Assembly: GCF_014197015.1 (NCBI RefSeq)
Contig: NZ_JACIET010000002.1
Span: 124,001 to 188,000 of the forward strand
Direction: 5' to 3'
Length of the DNA stretch: 64,000 bases
DNA from: Niveibacterium umoris
GTDB lineage: Bacteria; Pseudomonadota; Gammaproteobacteria; Burkholderiales; Rhodocyclaceae
Position 1 is the first letter of the stretch, and every line of letters begins with the position of its first letter. The notes beneath the pieces were generated by a model that saw only the letters and a list, made by a program, of their open reading frames with translations, made no database searches and was not told the DNA's origin. The position numbers and the translations under genes were made by a program. Of the stretch, positions 18,941 to 28,112 are shown piece after piece.

Positions 18941-19433
18941 GGGCGAGCCTCAGGGTAAGGGCGCCGTCTTCGGCCTTCTCCAGCTGTAGCCGGTCGCGTG
19001 CCGAGAGGGGAGCCTGCAGTGTGATGCCGCAGAAGCGCGCGGCGACCGGCAACTCGCGACCACCGCGGTCGGCGAGCACACACAGGTCGACGCGCGCCGG
19101 GCGGCCGTAGTCGAACAACTCGTTGAGCGCAGCCCGTGTCGTGCGTCCGGTGTAGAGCACGTCATCCACCACGATGATCGGCGCGCCGTCGACATCGAAG
19201 CGGATGTCGGTCTTGCGCGGGCTTGGGTGCAAGCCCTTGGCGCTGTAGTCATCACGGTAGAAGGACACGTCCATGACGCCGAGCGGTGTGGCGATACCCA
19301 GCGCCGCGTGCAGGCGTTCGGCGAGCCACACGCCGCCGGTGTGGATGCCGACCATGCCGGTGGCAGGCGTGAGGTGCGGGCGGATCTGGGTGACCAGATC
19401 GGCGATCAGGCTTTCAACGTCAGGCAGATGCAT
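18933..19433 (-). CDS. pyrR: PyrR pyrimidine regulator / uracil phosphoribosyltransferase homologue
   Basis: A 166-residue type I phosphoribosyltransferase-fold protein with the PRPP motif [18 protein letters not shown] and the N-terminal [21 protein letters not shown] segments typical of PyrR. In some bacteria PyrR binds pyr mRNA to control attenuation; in gram-negative relatives the regulatory role is less certain and it may act mainly as UPRTase. I did not see an obvious PyrR-type anti-terminator hairpin ahead of it, because ruvX overlaps its start by 14 bases. Confidence 0.92.
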   Translation of the reverse strand: MHLPDVESLIADLVTQIRPHLTPATGMVGIHTGGVWLAERLHAALGIATPLGVMDVSFYRDDYSAKGLHPSPRKTDIRFDVDGAPIIVVDDVLYTGRTTRAALNELFDYGRPARVDLCVLADRGGRELPVAARFCGITLQAPLSARDRLQLEKAEDGALTLRLAHA

Positions 19434-19842
19434 GGCGGGTATCGAACCAGGTTTGAAGGATGCGTTGGGCGGCGACCGCGTCGAGGTGGCGCTTGCGTTT
19501 CTGCCAGCCGTGGCCGGCTTCGCGCAGCATGGATTCGGCCTCGAGCGAGGTCAGGCGTTCGTCGACCAGTTCCACCGGCAGGCGGAAACGGCCGTTGAGT
19601 TGATTGGCAAAGCGTCGCGCACGCGCGGTCATGTCGTGCTCGGCACCGTCGGTATGCACCGGCAGGCCGACGACCAGCGCCTGCGGCTGCCATTCCTTGA
19701 TGAGTTTGGCGATGGCGGCAAAGCGCGGCTCGTTCGCCTCGCCTTCGATGACTTCGATCGGCTGCGCCATGCCCAGCTCGGTTTCGCCAACGGCGACGCC
19801 GATGCGGGCGGTGCCGAAGTCGAAGCCCAGCACCGTGCCCAT
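19420..19842 (-). CDS. ruvX: Putative pre-16S rRNA nuclease YqgF (RuvX family)
   Basis: A 140-residue RNase H-fold protein of the YqgF/RuvX family, implicated in 16S rRNA 5' end maturation. Visible are [16 protein letters not shown] with the first catalytic Asp, [29 protein letters not shown] with the central acidic residues and [12 protein letters not shown] near the end. It overlaps pyrR by 14 bases and shares one base with the algH stop, so it is embedded in the algH-ruvX-pyrR-pyrB operon. Confidence 0.93.
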   Translation of the reverse strand: MGTVLGFDFGTARIGVAVGETELGMAQPIEVIEGEANEPRFAAIAKLIKEWQPQALVVGLPVHTDGAEHDMTARARRFANQLNGRFRLPVELVDERLTSLEAESMLREAGHGWQKRKRHLDAVAAQRILQTWFDTRHASA

Positions 19843-20393
19843 CAGGCGTGTCCGGCGACGTCCGAGAGTCGGGCGAAATCGACACCCAGCAGCTTCATCG
19901 CCGCATCCAGGCGCTCGTCGGGCGGCAGGTCGAACACGATGCGCAGGTCGGCCGGCACCGTCAGCCAGGCGTTCTGCGCCAGTTCGTCCTCGAGCTGGCC
20001 GGCCGACCAGCCGGCATAGCCGAGCGAAATCAACACATCGGAAGGCTCACCCGTCGAACCCAGGGATTCGAGAATGTCCTTGGAACTGGTCAGCGCAACC
20101 TCGTCGTTCACCTTCAGCGACGAGTGCCATTCGCCCGCCGGGCGATGCAGCACGAAACCACGGTCGGTCTGCACCGGGCCACCGAAATACACCGGGCGTT
20201 GCGCCAGCTCGTCGGCTTCCAGCGCGATATCAACCTTGCCGAACAACTCGCCCAGCGTCATCTCGATCGGGCGATTCACGATCACGCCGAGCGCACCCTC
20301 CTCGTTGTGCTCGGCGAGATAGATCAGCGTACGAGAAAAATTGGGATCGTCCATGGCGGGCATGGCGATCAGGAAGTGGTGGGTGAGGTTCAT
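19842..20393 (-). CDS. algH: UPF0301 family protein AlgH/YqgE
   Basis: A 183-residue protein of the AlgH/YqgE (DUF179) family, seen in the opening [21 protein letters not shown] and the [18 protein letters not shown] segment, followed by [16 protein letters not shown]. The biochemical role is unresolved; in Pseudomonas it was described as an alginate regulator. The ATG at 20393 starts the conserved N-terminus; another ATG three codons earlier is possible. The algH-ruvX-pyrR-pyrB-pyrC order is typical of pseudomonads and several betaproteobacteria. Confidence 0.92.
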   Translation of the reverse strand: MNLTHHFLIAMPAMDDPNFSRTLIYLAEHNEEGALGVIVNRPIEMTLGELFGKVDIALEADELAQRPVYFGGPVQTDRGFVLHRPAGEWHSSLKVNDEVALTSSKDILESLGSTGEPSDVLISLGYAGWSAGQLEDELAQNAWLTVPADLRIVFDLPPDERLDAAMKLLGVDFARLSDVAGHA

Positions 20394-20467
20394 GGGTTCC
20401 ACGCCGGCATTCTAACAGCCGCACCCGCCGCATAGGCTGCCGCCGGGAACAGCGGGGCCGGTGGCGT

Positions 20468-20857
20468 TCAGCAGGCGTACGACTCGGTGAAAGCCTCGGC
20501 GGCCGGCGCGTCGCAGTACACCGCCGCGGCCGCAAGCAGCAGGCTCACCCCGGAGATCAGTCGCAATTCCGCGCGAACGCCGCCCGTCTCGCTGAGCGGC
20601 AGGCGCAGGCGCGCCCGCTTTGTCGACGCGACTTCCAGCCACCCGTCGGCCAGGCCGCCGAAGAAGCGCGCCGGATCGCCCTCCCAGCGCGCCGCTTCAA
20701 AGCGCAGCACGACCCCGCTCGCGTATCCGCGCACCGGCGCAAGACCCGGCGCAACGGCACGCAGGCCGTGGGCAGCGGAGAAGACCACGCTCAGCGTATC
20801 GCCGGCAACTTCAACCCGCTCGACTTCGGAACTATAGAAATCCAGCTCGAAGTCCAT
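20468..20857 (-). CDS. Hypothetical protein, 129 residues
   Basis: I do not recognise this protein. It starts MDFELDFYSSEVERVEV, is rich in short beta-strand-like stretches (DTLSVVFSAA, GVVLRFEAARW, RARLRLPLSE) and ends with two cysteines. It has no signal peptide or membrane helix. It lies 26 bases after the third PilT-like ATPase gene, same strand, and 74 bases before algH, so it could be co-transcribed with the ATPase. The longer frame upstream overlaps the ATPase gene and is not used. Confidence 0.6.
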   Translation of the reverse strand: MDFELDFYSSEVERVEVAGDTLSVVFSAAHGLRAVAPGLAPVRGYASGVVLRFEAARWEGDPARFFGGLADGWLEVASTKRARLRLPLSETGGVRAELRLISGVSLLLAAAAVYCDAPAAEAFTESYAC

Positions 20858-20883
20858 CGCGCGGCCCGGATGGTCGGTCAGAC

Positions 20884-22020
20884 TCAGCGCTCGAACAGTT
20901 CGCTGAATCGCGCCAGGTCGGTAGTCGCCTTGCGTGCATCGGCAAGCCCGACACGCTTGGCCTTGAGCAGGATTTCCAGATCCGAGTTCATGGTGTGCGA
21001 ACGCGAATCGGGCATTGCGTTGAGCTTGTCGAGCAGCGCGCGGATGCCGCCAACATTGCGCGCGCTGATCAGCGCCTGCGCCTCGGCGTTGGGCGTCAGG
21101 CATTCGGTGGCGAGGTAGTAGGAATCGCCCTTGTTCGACGGAATCAGGGCCTGGCAGATCACGCTGCGCAGCGAGCTGGCCAGCGTCTGCGCCTGGGTTT
21201 CGCTGTTGCCGAGCAGGCGCAGCATCTTCTGCAGGCCAAGTTCGGTGGTCTTTGCGTGCAGCGTCGCGAACACCAGCGGGCCGGACTCGGACAGCGCCAG
21301 CGCTTCCTGCGCGGTCTGCGCATCGCGGATCTCGCCGATCAGGATCACATCGGGCCGCTCACGCAATGCATCCAGCGCGCCGAGGTAGTAGCTGCCGACG
21401 TCGCCGTCCTCACCCACTTCGCGCTGGGTGATGATGCAGCGACGCTGCGGGATCAGCGTCTCGACCGGGTCTTCGATCGTGATGATGTGGCCCGAGCGGG
21501 TCTTGTTGATCTCGTCGAGCAGCGACGCGATCGTCGTCGACTTGCCCTGGCAGGTGTCACCGATGAACAGCACCAGGCCGCTGTTGAGCTTGACCAGATC
21601 CTGGATCGACGGGCGCAGGCCGAGGTCTTCGAGCGGCATCGGCTCGGTCGGGAAGCGGCGGATCACACAACCCAGGCGCTTGCGGCCCTGGAAGGTGAAG
21701 CAGTTGGCGCGGATCCGGGCGCTGTACAAATCTTTCGAGCGGTCGAAGGCGCGCTCCATGATGCGCTCTTCCCAGTTCGGCTCGATGACCTTGAAGAATT
21801 CCTCCAGATCCTCCCCGGTCACCGGCGTATCAGAGGCCGCCACCAGCCGCTTGGGCTGGCGCAGCATCACCGGGCTGTTCTGGTGGATGATGATGTCGCT
21901 GAAGACGATGTCTGAATTGAGCAGATGCAGGATCTGCTCGACCAGCGTACCAAGGGCGGGATAGCCCGCGTTCTCGGCCGGCGACAGCGTTGCGATCATC
22001 GAATAGTTCTGGAATTCCAT
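20884..22020 (-). CDS. Third PilT/PilU-family ATPase
   Basis: A 378-residue ATPase of the PilT/PilU family, clearly distinct from the adjacent-in-genome pilT and pilU. It has a P-loop IGDTCQGKSTT (~153-163) with an unusual Cys-Gln, HIITIEDPVETLIPQRRC, Walker B DVILIGEIRD and a His box PLVFATLHAKTTELGLQ. The PilT-specific AIRNLIRE element is not seen. The N-terminal domain is also divergent. A role in pilus retraction or another type IV-pilus-like machine is likely; it is not next to other pilus genes. The start at 22020 carries the whole conserved region. Confidence 0.85.
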   Translation of the reverse strand: MEFQNYSMIATLSPAENAGYPALGTLVEQILHLLNSDIVFSDIIIHQNSPVMLRQPKRLVAASDTPVTGEDLEEFFKVIEPNWEERIMERAFDRSKDLYSARIRANCFTFQGRKRLGCVIRRFPTEPMPLEDLGLRPSIQDLVKLNSGLVLFIGDTCQGKSTTIASLLDEINKTRSGHIITIEDPVETLIPQRRCIITQREVGEDGDVGSYYLGALDALRERPDVILIGEIRDAQTAQEALALSESGPLVFATLHAKTTELGLQKMLRLLGNSETQAQTLASSLRSVICQALIPSNKGDSYYLATECLTPNAEAQALISARNVGGIRALLDKLNAMPDSRSHTMNSDLEILLKAKRVGLADARKATTDLARFSELFER

Positions 22021-22173
22021 TCAGGCTCCCGGGCAAGCATTTTGTTCGTGCGGCCGTGACTATATACCGCGCGAGCGCAATGTCGCGAGCCGCGCCGACA
22101 GGCGGCCGCGCAGCGCCGGCCTGTATGGAATGCCAGTTTCATTTCAGCAGGACTAGAGGCCCCTGTTGGCGGG

Positions 22174-22518
22174 TTACGCCCGGTTCCACGGCGGCGCCTC
22201 GGCCGCCTGCGACAGGGTCAGCACCACGGCATCCGCGTCCTGCGCGAAGCGGTGCGCCAATCCGGCTGGCACATGCAGCAGATCCCCCGCGTTCGCCGTG
22301 GCGCGCCCGCCGTCAGCGGTCTCCATGACGAGGCGGCCGCTCACGCAAACGATCCATTCGTCCGCAACGTGCTGTTCGAAGGCGTAGGCGCCGGGCGGCA
22401 CATGAATCAGCAATAGCGCGCCCGGCGAGGTGCGCGTCAGGCAATGGTCCTGATCGGCGGGCAGCGCGCGACCCAGCGCCGGCAGGCAATGCACCTGCAA
22501 CGCGGAGCGCACGCTCAC
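22174..22518 (-). CDS. Cupin-domain protein
   Basis: A 114-residue single cupin. The pattern LIHVPPGAYAFEQHVADEWIVCVSGRLVME corresponds to cupin motif 1 and GDLLHVPAGLAHRF to motif 2, giving the usual metal-binding beta-barrel. Its substrate is unknown. The start overlaps the stop of the upstream CurA-type reductase gene by four bases, so the two are one operon divergent from the LysR regulator. Confidence 0.8.
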   Translation of the reverse strand: MSVRSALQVHCLPALGRALPADQDHCLTRTSPGALLLIHVPPGAYAFEQHVADEWIVCVSGRLVMETADGGRATANAGDLLHVPAGLAHRFAQDADAVVLTLSQAAEAPPWNRA

Positions 22519-23555
22519 AGGGCCACCCTGACAAGCAGCTTGCCGCGGTGCTCTCCGGTGAACAGGCGGTTGAGGGTCGCTGGCAGTTGTTCGAAGCCAT
22601 CGACGCAGGTTTCTTCGAAGACGATTTCACCGCGCTGCACCCAGGGCCCGACCACGCGCAGCATTTCGTCCATGCGGTGCAGATAGTCGCGCGCCAGCAT
22701 CCCCTGGATCGTCGCCCGCTGGTACAGCAGGTGATGCAGGAAGCGCGGCCCGAGTTCCGGCGCGTCGAGTCCGCCGGAATACTGGCTGATGCTGCCGCAG
22801 ATGACGATGCGCGCGCGGCGGTTGATCTGCGGGATCACGGCATCGCTGATCCAGCCCCCCACATTGTCGAAGTACACGTCGACGCCGCCGGTCGTTGCCC
22901 GGATCGCCCGCGACAGGCTGTCGGCGTCGGCGTGGGCGCGGTAGTCGATGGCCCAGTCCAGGCCGAGCGTGCCCGTCAGCCAGGCGCACTTGTCAGCGCC
23001 CCCGGCGATGCCGAGGACCCGGCACCCGTGGCGTCGCGCAAACTGCGCCACCAGCGAGCCCACCGCACCGGCCGCACCGGACACCACCACCACCTCGCCG
23101 GCGTGCGGCCGGCCGGACTCGGTCAGACCGAACCACGCCGTGCGCCCCGGCATGCCGAGCACGCCCAGGGCAGTGCTGACCGGCGCGAGCGTCGGATCGA
23201 GCTTGCGCAGCACGCTGTGATGCACCCGCGCATGGGTCTGCCAGCCGAGCAGGCCCTCGACCCAGTCGCCCGGCGCGAACGGGGCATCGCGCGCGGCCAG
23301 CACTTCGCCAACCACGCCGGCGCTCTGCACCACGCCCAAGGGATGCGGTTCCGCGTTGTAGGTCGGGCGACGCGACTGGTTGATCCGCATGTAGGGATCG
23401 ACGCTGATGTAACGCGCGGCCACGAGCACCTCGCCGCTCGACAACGCAAAGGAGAGTGGCTGACTGCGCAGTTCGTAATGCTCGGGGCCCACCACCGCAT
23501 CGGGCTGGCGGGCGTAGATCCACTGCTGATGGATCGGGGGATTCGACACGGTCAT
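22515..23555 (-). CDS. NADP-dependent oxidoreductase, CurA/leukotriene B4 dehydrogenase type
   Basis: A 346-residue zinc-independent MDR protein. The N-terminal part contains VAARYISVDPYMRINQ and the nucleotide domain has VVVVSGAAGAVGSLVAQFA, then DVYFDNVGGWISDAVIP and CGSISQYSG, the CurA/PTGR pattern. These enzymes reduce alpha,beta-unsaturated ketones or aldehydes with NADPH. The ATG at 23555 starts the family N-terminus; the longer frame upstream overlaps the divergent promoter. Control by the divergent LysR gene is likely. Confidence 0.9.
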   Translation of the reverse strand: MTVSNPPIHQQWIYARQPDAVVGPEHYELRSQPLSFALSSGEVLVAARYISVDPYMRINQSRRPTYNAEPHPLGVVQSAGVVGEVLAARDAPFAPGDWVEGLLGWQTHARVHHSVLRKLDPTLAPVSTALGVLGMPGRTAWFGLTESGRPHAGEVVVVSGAAGAVGSLVAQFARRHGCRVLGIAGGADKCAWLTGTLGLDWAIDYRAHADADSLSRAIRATTGGVDVYFDNVGGWISDAVIPQINRRARIVICGSISQYSGGLDAPELGPRFLHHLLYQRATIQGMLARDYLHRMDEMLRVVGPWVQRGEIVFEETCVDGFEQLPATLNRLFTGEHRGKLLVRVAL

Positions 23556-23617
23556 GGCTGGGCACGCAAAAAACTGGAGAAGCCTGCAGTGTGTTCGCCG
23601 CCATATTTCCCGAAAAG

Positions 23618-23640
23618 CAACTAAAATTACACTTTTGTTG
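23618..23640. promoter_or_regulatory. Candidate LysR operator in the divergent gap
   Basis: An AT-rich near-dyad in otherwise GC-rich DNA: CAACTAAAA (23618-23626), a six-base spacer and TTTTGTTG (23633-23640). It lies between the divergent reductase and LysR genes, 18 bases ahead of the LysR start. This is where a LysR-type regulator would bind, but the assignment rests on position and symmetry only. Confidence 0.4.
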
Positions 23641-23657
23641 CCCGTTCCGACACAAGC

Positions 23658-24596
23658 ATGGATCTCGCCGATCTCCGCCTGTTTCTCGCCGCCACCCGCC
23701 ACCCCAGCCTGCAGGCGGCGGCCAGCGAACAGCACCTGACGCCATCGGCGCTGTCGAAAGCCATTCGCCGCCTGGAAGAAGACCTGCGCACGCCGCTCTT
23801 CGATCGCCAGAGCAAATCACTGCGGCTCAACGCAGCAGGGGAGCGATTGCGGCAACGCGCGCTCGATCTGGTGCATCTCGCGGAACAGACGCGTGCCGAG
23901 TTCGAAGGCGCCGATTTCCGCGTGCACTGCCGCGTTGCAGCACCCGCGGTGTTGCAGTGGCGCTGGGGTGCGGCGATCGCTCGCGCACTCTCGGCGCGCT
24001 TTCCAGACAGCAGCCTCGCGCTGCGCCCGGTGTTCGAAGACGAGGCGCTGGCCGCGCTCGCCCGCGGCGACGCCGACTTCGCCTGCGTCACCGGTAAAGC
24101 CCTGCAGGGCAGCAACCCGCGCCACTGGCGCAGCGACTTTGCTGCCGTGTCGCTCGGCACGATACGCATGCAGCTCGCGGCGGGCGCACATCATCCGCTC
24201 GCACAGCGCGCACCCGGCCTGCCGGTCACCGCCAGCACAGCCGAAGTGCTCGCCCACCCGTTCGCCTGCCCAAGCCGGTCGCTGTTCTGCGGGGTGCAAC
24301 GCGGCAGCCGCTCCGATGGCTGGCGTGACGATCGCCTGCCGCGCGCGATCCGCTACTGGGTGGATGACCTGCAGGTCCTCGTCAGCCTCGTCATCGCAGG
24401 CGAAGCGCTGGCCTACCTGCCCGACTTCGCGCTGCAGACCCCCGGCCTGGTGCACGTTTCGGTCAGCGACTGTCCGTACACCTGCGAGGAATCCGTCTGG
24501 CTGGTCTGGCGCCCCACCGCCGCGGCCGGTTGGCAGCAGCATGTGGTTGACGCCCTCGCCACCATGCAGGGCGATGTGACACCTGCACGCGCGTGA
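23658..24596 (+). CDS. LysR family transcriptional regulator
   Basis: A 312-residue regulator with an N-terminal winged helix-turn-helix (LRLFLAATRHPSLQAAASEQHLTPSALSKAIRRLEEDL region, residues ~6-44) and a substrate-binding effector domain. The effector domain includes a LAHPFACPSRSLF segment and a final helix. It is divergent from the CurA-type reductase and cupin genes, so those are its likely targets, with autoregulation. The inducer is unknown. Confidence 0.9.
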   Translation: MDLADLRLFLAATRHPSLQAAASEQHLTPSALSKAIRRLEEDLRTPLFDRQSKSLRLNAAGERLRQRALDLVHLAEQTRAEFEGADFRVHCRVAAPAVLQWRWGAAIARALSARFPDSSLALRPVFEDEALAALARGDADFACVTGKALQGSNPRHWRSDFAAVSLGTIRMQLAAGAHHPLAQRAPGLPVTASTAEVLAHPFACPSRSLFCGVQRGSRSDGWRDDRLPRAIRYWVDDLQVLVSLVIAGEALAYLPDFALQTPGLVHVSVSDCPYTCEESVWLVWRPTAAAGWQQHVVDALATMQGDVTPARA

Positions 24597-24642
24597 TCCG
24601 CATCCACCGGTAGCATGGCGTCTGCCTGCCACGGAGCCCCCC

Positions 24643-25281
24643 ATGAAGGCCTACTATTCCGCCCGCGCGCCCTACTACGACGCCGTCTATGAGCAGCCCG
24701 AGCGCGCCGCCGACATCGCTTTCCTGCGCGACCACCTGCCCGCGCGTTTCTCCGGGCGGCGGGTGCTGGAGATAGCCTGCGGTACGGGCTACTGGTCGCA
24801 GCACCTCGCCCCGGCATGTACCGGACTGGTCGCAACCGACGGCCTCGACGCGCCGCTCGCCTTCGCGAAGCAGAGGCCCGGCGTCGATCCGGCGTGCTGC
24901 CTCGTCGCAGACGCCTACGCACTGCCCGAATCGCTCGGTCAATTCGAAGGCGCCTTCGCCGGACTGTGGCTGTCGCATGTGCCGATCGCAAGGCGCGGCG
25001 AATTCCTCTGCGGCCTGCATCGGCGCCTGCGCCCCGGCGCGCGCGTGCTTTTCATCGACAACAGCGAGGTGCAGTGCCGGGACTACCCGATCTGCGACAC
25101 CGATGCCGATGGCAACACCTACCAGATGCGCCCGTTGCGTGATGGCAGCCAGCATCGGGTGCTGAAGAACTTTCCGCACGAGAGCGAGCTGCGCGCGATG
25201 GTGCAGACTTTCGGCGCCGAACTGGTCGACTACCGCAGCCTCGACAACTTCTGGATCTTCGAATACCAGCTCCCCGCCTGA
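24643..25281 (+). CDS. Class I SAM-dependent methyltransferase
   Basis: A 212-residue methyltransferase. Motif I is VLEIACGTGYWSQHLA (~43-58), followed by VATDGLDAPLAFA as motif II, and AGLWLSHVPIARRGEFL and GARVLFIDNSEVQC later. It opens with KAYYSARAPYYDAVY, a common start for ubiquinone/small-molecule methyltransferases. The substrate is not evident. Spacing of 46 bases from the LysR gene and 11 bases to the next gene suggests a short operon. Confidence 0.87.
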   Translation: MKAYYSARAPYYDAVYEQPERAADIAFLRDHLPARFSGRRVLEIACGTGYWSQHLAPACTGLVATDGLDAPLAFAKQRPGVDPACCLVADAYALPESLGQFEGAFAGLWLSHVPIARRGEFLCGLHRRLRPGARVLFIDNSEVQCRDYPICDTDADGNTYQMRPLRDGSQHRVLKNFPHESELRAMVQTFGAELVDYRSLDNFWIFEYQLPA

Positions 25282-25292
25282 AGACAGCCACC

Positions 25293-25745
25293 ATGCCTTC
25301 CTACGAGACACTTGCTGCAATTGCGAACGCGTACACACCCACGATCGGCCTGCTCTGGCTGGCCTGCGTACTGCGCGCCGCCTTTGCACAAGACTGGCCC
25401 GTTGCGGCGTGGCGCCTTGCGCTGGGCCTGGCCTGCGTCGCGATCTGCTACGCGATGATGTTCGCCGACAAAGCGCTGGCGCTGTGGCCCGCCTTCGGAC
25501 TCGACTACAGCACCCACGCGGCGGTGTCTTTTGCCTTCGTCGCGCTGTTGTGCACCCTGCTGCCGCGCGCGCGGTGGGTGTGGATCGGTTCGCTGGTGGC
25601 CTACGCGGGACTGATGATGATTCAGCGTTACCACTCGCTGGCCGACATCCTCAGTACCGCGGCGGTGATCGGGCCGCCGATCGTCGCGCTGTGCCTGCGC
25701 GTCGGGCGCCGTGCGCGCGTGGCTACGCCCATCGTGGCTGCCTGA
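25293..25745 (+). CDS. Small PAP2-like membrane protein
   Basis: A 150-residue protein with four or five hydrophobic helices. Two motifs resemble the lipid phosphatase (PAP2) active site: DYSTHAAVSF, where SGH has become STH, and RYHSLADILSTA with the H and D of the last motif. The first motif with KxxxxxxRP is not recognisable, so it may be a diverged or inactive phosphatase. It follows the methyltransferase by 11 bases. Confidence 0.55.
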   Translation: MPSYETLAAIANAYTPTIGLLWLACVLRAAFAQDWPVAAWRLALGLACVAICYAMMFADKALALWPAFGLDYSTHAAVSFAFVALLCTLLPRARWVWIGSLVAYAGLMMIQRYHSLADILSTAAVIGPPIVALCLRVGRRARVATPIVAA

Positions 25746-25854
25746 CATCACGACACGCCAAGCGGGCCGCGTCACGCGCCTGCCATCTCGCCTCAACGCC
25801 GGCGTCATGTGTCGCCGATAGCTTGCAAGGTCCGATCGTCTACTGGACCTATCC

Positions 25855-27087
25855 ATGCGCACCTTCGCTTCGCTCGGCATTCGCCCGCACACCTCCATCG
25901 CAGCCCTGTTCAGCGCCGGTCTGCTGCTGACTGGCTGCGGCAGCGACGGCACCGACACCACGCCCCCCACGCCACAAGCGTTCAAGACGCTCAACCAGGC
26001 CGCGCCGATTGTCGTCGCCCACCGCGGCGCCTCCGGCTACCTGCCGGAGGAAACGCTGGAGGCCTATCAGCTGGCGATCGACATGGGCGCCGACGTGATC
26101 GAGCCGGATCTGGTGTCGACCAAGGACGGCGTACTGATCGCGCGCCACGACCCTAACCTCGCTTACAGCACCGACGTCGCCAGTCACCCGGAATTCGCCG
26201 ACCGCAAGAAGACCACCAGCGTTGACGGCGAGACACAGACCGGCTGGTTCGCCAGCGACTTCACGCTGGCAGAGATCAAGACGTTGGGCGGCATTTCGAC
26301 CGACGCCGAGCGCCCCCAGCAGTACAACGGCCTCTACAAGATCGCCACCTTCCAGGAAATCATCGACCTCGCCAAAACGCAGAGCGCCAAGCTCGGCCGC
26401 ACGATTGCCGTGTACCCCGAGACGAAGAATCCGAGCTACCACCGCGACCTGGGCCTGCCGCTGGAAGGCACGCTGATCTCGCTGATCAACGCCGCCGGCT
26501 GGAACAGCAAGTCCGCGCCGATCTATGTGCAGAGCTTCGAGCCGGGCAGCCTCAAGTACATGAAGGCAAATGGTCTCAACACCAAGTTGATCCAGCTGAT
26601 CGATGCCGACGACGTTGACCTGAAGACCGGCCAGCTCACCTATGCAGCGCCCTACGACAAGCCTTACGACTGGGCCAGGGCGGGCGACCCGCGCGGCTTC
26701 AAGGATATGGTGACGCCGGCTGGCCTGGCCGAGATCGCCACCTACGCCGACGGTATCGGCCCGTGGAAGCCTTACATCGTGCCGGTGAAAGGCACGCTGG
26801 ATGCGAACGGCGCAGTCAAGGACATGAACGGCGACGGCAAGATCAACTATGCCGATGCGACCACGCAGACCCCGACCACGCTGATCGCCGATGCACACAA
26901 GGCCGGCCTGATGGTGCACGCCTACACCTTCCGCAACGAGAAGCGGCGCCTGGCCCTCGACTACAAGGGCGATCCGCAGGCCGAATATCTGCAGTACTAC
27001 CGGCTCGGCATCGACGGCTTGTTCTCCGACTTCACCGATACCGCGGTCGCGGCGCGCAAGGTGTACCTCAAGGAACTCGGTCGCTGA
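25855..27087 (+). CDS. glpQ: Glycerophosphodiester phosphodiesterase, exported lipoprotein
   Basis: A 410-residue GDPD that hydrolyses glycerophosphodiesters to glycerol-3-phosphate and an alcohol. A signal sequence ends in the lipobox LLTGC (Cys at residue ~39), so it is a periplasmic lipoprotein. The catalytic start is VAHRGASGYLPEETLEAY with the metal residues in DVIEPDLV and the second histidine in ARHDPNL. Later ones are YPETKNPSYHRD and VQSFEPGSL. Length and order match the periplasmic GlpQ group. A good hairpin follows at 27107. Confidence 0.9.
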   Translation: MRTFASLGIRPHTSIAALFSAGLLLTGCGSDGTDTTPPTPQAFKTLNQAAPIVVAHRGASGYLPEETLEAYQLAIDMGADVIEPDLVSTKDGVLIARHDPNLAYSTDVASHPEFADRKKTTSVDGETQTGWFASDFTLAEIKTLGGISTDAERPQQYNGLYKIATFQEIIDLAKTQSAKLGRTIAVYPETKNPSYHRDLGLPLEGTLISLINAAGWNSKSAPIYVQSFEPGSLKYMKANGLNTKLIQLIDADDVDLKTGQLTYAAPYDKPYDWARAGDPRGFKDMVTPAGLAEIATYADGIGPWKPYIVPVKGTLDANGAVKDMNGDGKINYADATTQTPTTLIADAHKAGLMVHAYTFRNEKRRLALDYKGDPQAEYLQYYRLGIDGLFSDFTDTAVAARKVYLKELGR

Positions 27088-27106
27088 GTCCCGGCTTGAC
27101 GCAGGG

Positions 27107-27130
27107 CCCGCGTCGCAGCGGCGACGCGGG
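27107..27130 (+). terminator. Terminator hairpin after glpQ
   Basis: A perfect 10-bp stem, CCCGCGTCGC (27107-27116) with GCGACGCGGG (27121-27130), loop AGCG, 20 bases past the glpQ stop. It is followed by TAGAAGTTTC rather than a pure T run, so it is a plausible but not textbook terminator. Confidence 0.65.
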
Positions 27131-27238
27131 TAGAAGTTTCCCGCGGGCATGCGTTGAGGGATAGGATGCAGGCTGGCGACCCCAAACAGGCAGGACTGGC
27201 GGTCGCAAATGGCTTCCCATCAAGCGTGCTGAACTTCA

Positions 27239-28036
27239 ATGAACCTGCTCAGCGGATTTGTCGTCGCGATCGCCACCGTGCTGGCCCTGCTGCCCGCGCC
27301 ACCGGCCGCTGCCGACTGCACGGTCCTGCGGTACGCGACCAATCCGAACTACCCCCCCTTCAGCTGGCCCGGCGAGCGCGACGACTACAAGGGTGCGAGC
27401 GTGGAACTGCTCAAGCTGGTCGCCCCGCCCGGCGTCACGCTGGTGCCGATGGTGTTCCCCTGGAAACGCTCACAGGCGATGGCCGAGGCCGGTGAGATCG
27501 ACTTGTTGCTGAGTCTGCGCATCACGCCCGAACGCGAGCGCTACCTGAGTTTCACCCGCGCTGCCGCCTTCGCCAATCCGATCGTCGTCTTCGTTCCCGA
27601 GACCAGCCCCATCAAGTACGCCGACTGGCAAACGCTGAAGGACTATCGGGGCGGGGTGAGCCTGGGAGATGCTTTCGGAAACGGATTTGACGAGTACATG
27701 CGCGACAATCTCAAGGTTGAAACCGCGCTCACCATGGTCGAGAACTTCCGCAAGCTCAAGCTTGGTCGCATCGACTACTTCGTGTCCGGCGACTATCTCG
27801 GGCGCGCCTACCTGCGCAGCGCAGCGGGCAAGAGCGGCATACGCATCACCTCGGTTAACCCGCCGATCAGCAACGGCACCATCCACTTCGGCTTCAGCCG
27901 CAAGTCGCCTTGCCTCGCCCTGCTTCAAGCCATGGACGCGCGGCTCGCCGAACAGAACACGCGCGGCACACCCGCGCGCCTGCTGGATGAAGCGCTGACG
28001 GCCTTCGGCCTCGAATCAGCTTACGAGTGGAAGTAA
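27239..28036 (+). CDS. Periplasmic solute-binding protein (SBP family 3-like)
   Basis: A 265-residue exported protein with signal peptide (cleavage near PPAAA) and the start of a family 3 solute-binding domain: CTVLRYATNPNYPPFSW, then VFPWKRSQAMAEAGEIDLLL and SPIKYADWQTLKDYRGGVSL. The ligand is probably a polar amino acid or similar. No transporter genes are adjacent, so it may be an orphan binding protein or serve a sensor. It is the only gene of this type in the window. Confidence 0.8.
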   Translation: MNLLSGFVVAIATVLALLPAPPAAADCTVLRYATNPNYPPFSWPGERDDYKGASVELLKLVAPPGVTLVPMVFPWKRSQAMAEAGEIDLLLSLRITPERERYLSFTRAAAFANPIVVFVPETSPIKYADWQTLKDYRGGVSLGDAFGNGFDEYMRDNLKVETALTMVENFRKLKLGRIDYFVSGDYLGRAYLRSAAGKSGIRITSVNPPISNGTIHFGFSRKSPCLALLQAMDARLAEQNTRGTPARLLDEALTAFGLESAYEWK

Positions 28037-28112
28037 CGCATTACGGCTCCGGGCGCGCTCGGAGGCAGTCCTGCTGCGAGATCAAGCCTCACTTGCGCCC
28101 CGTCCGACACCC

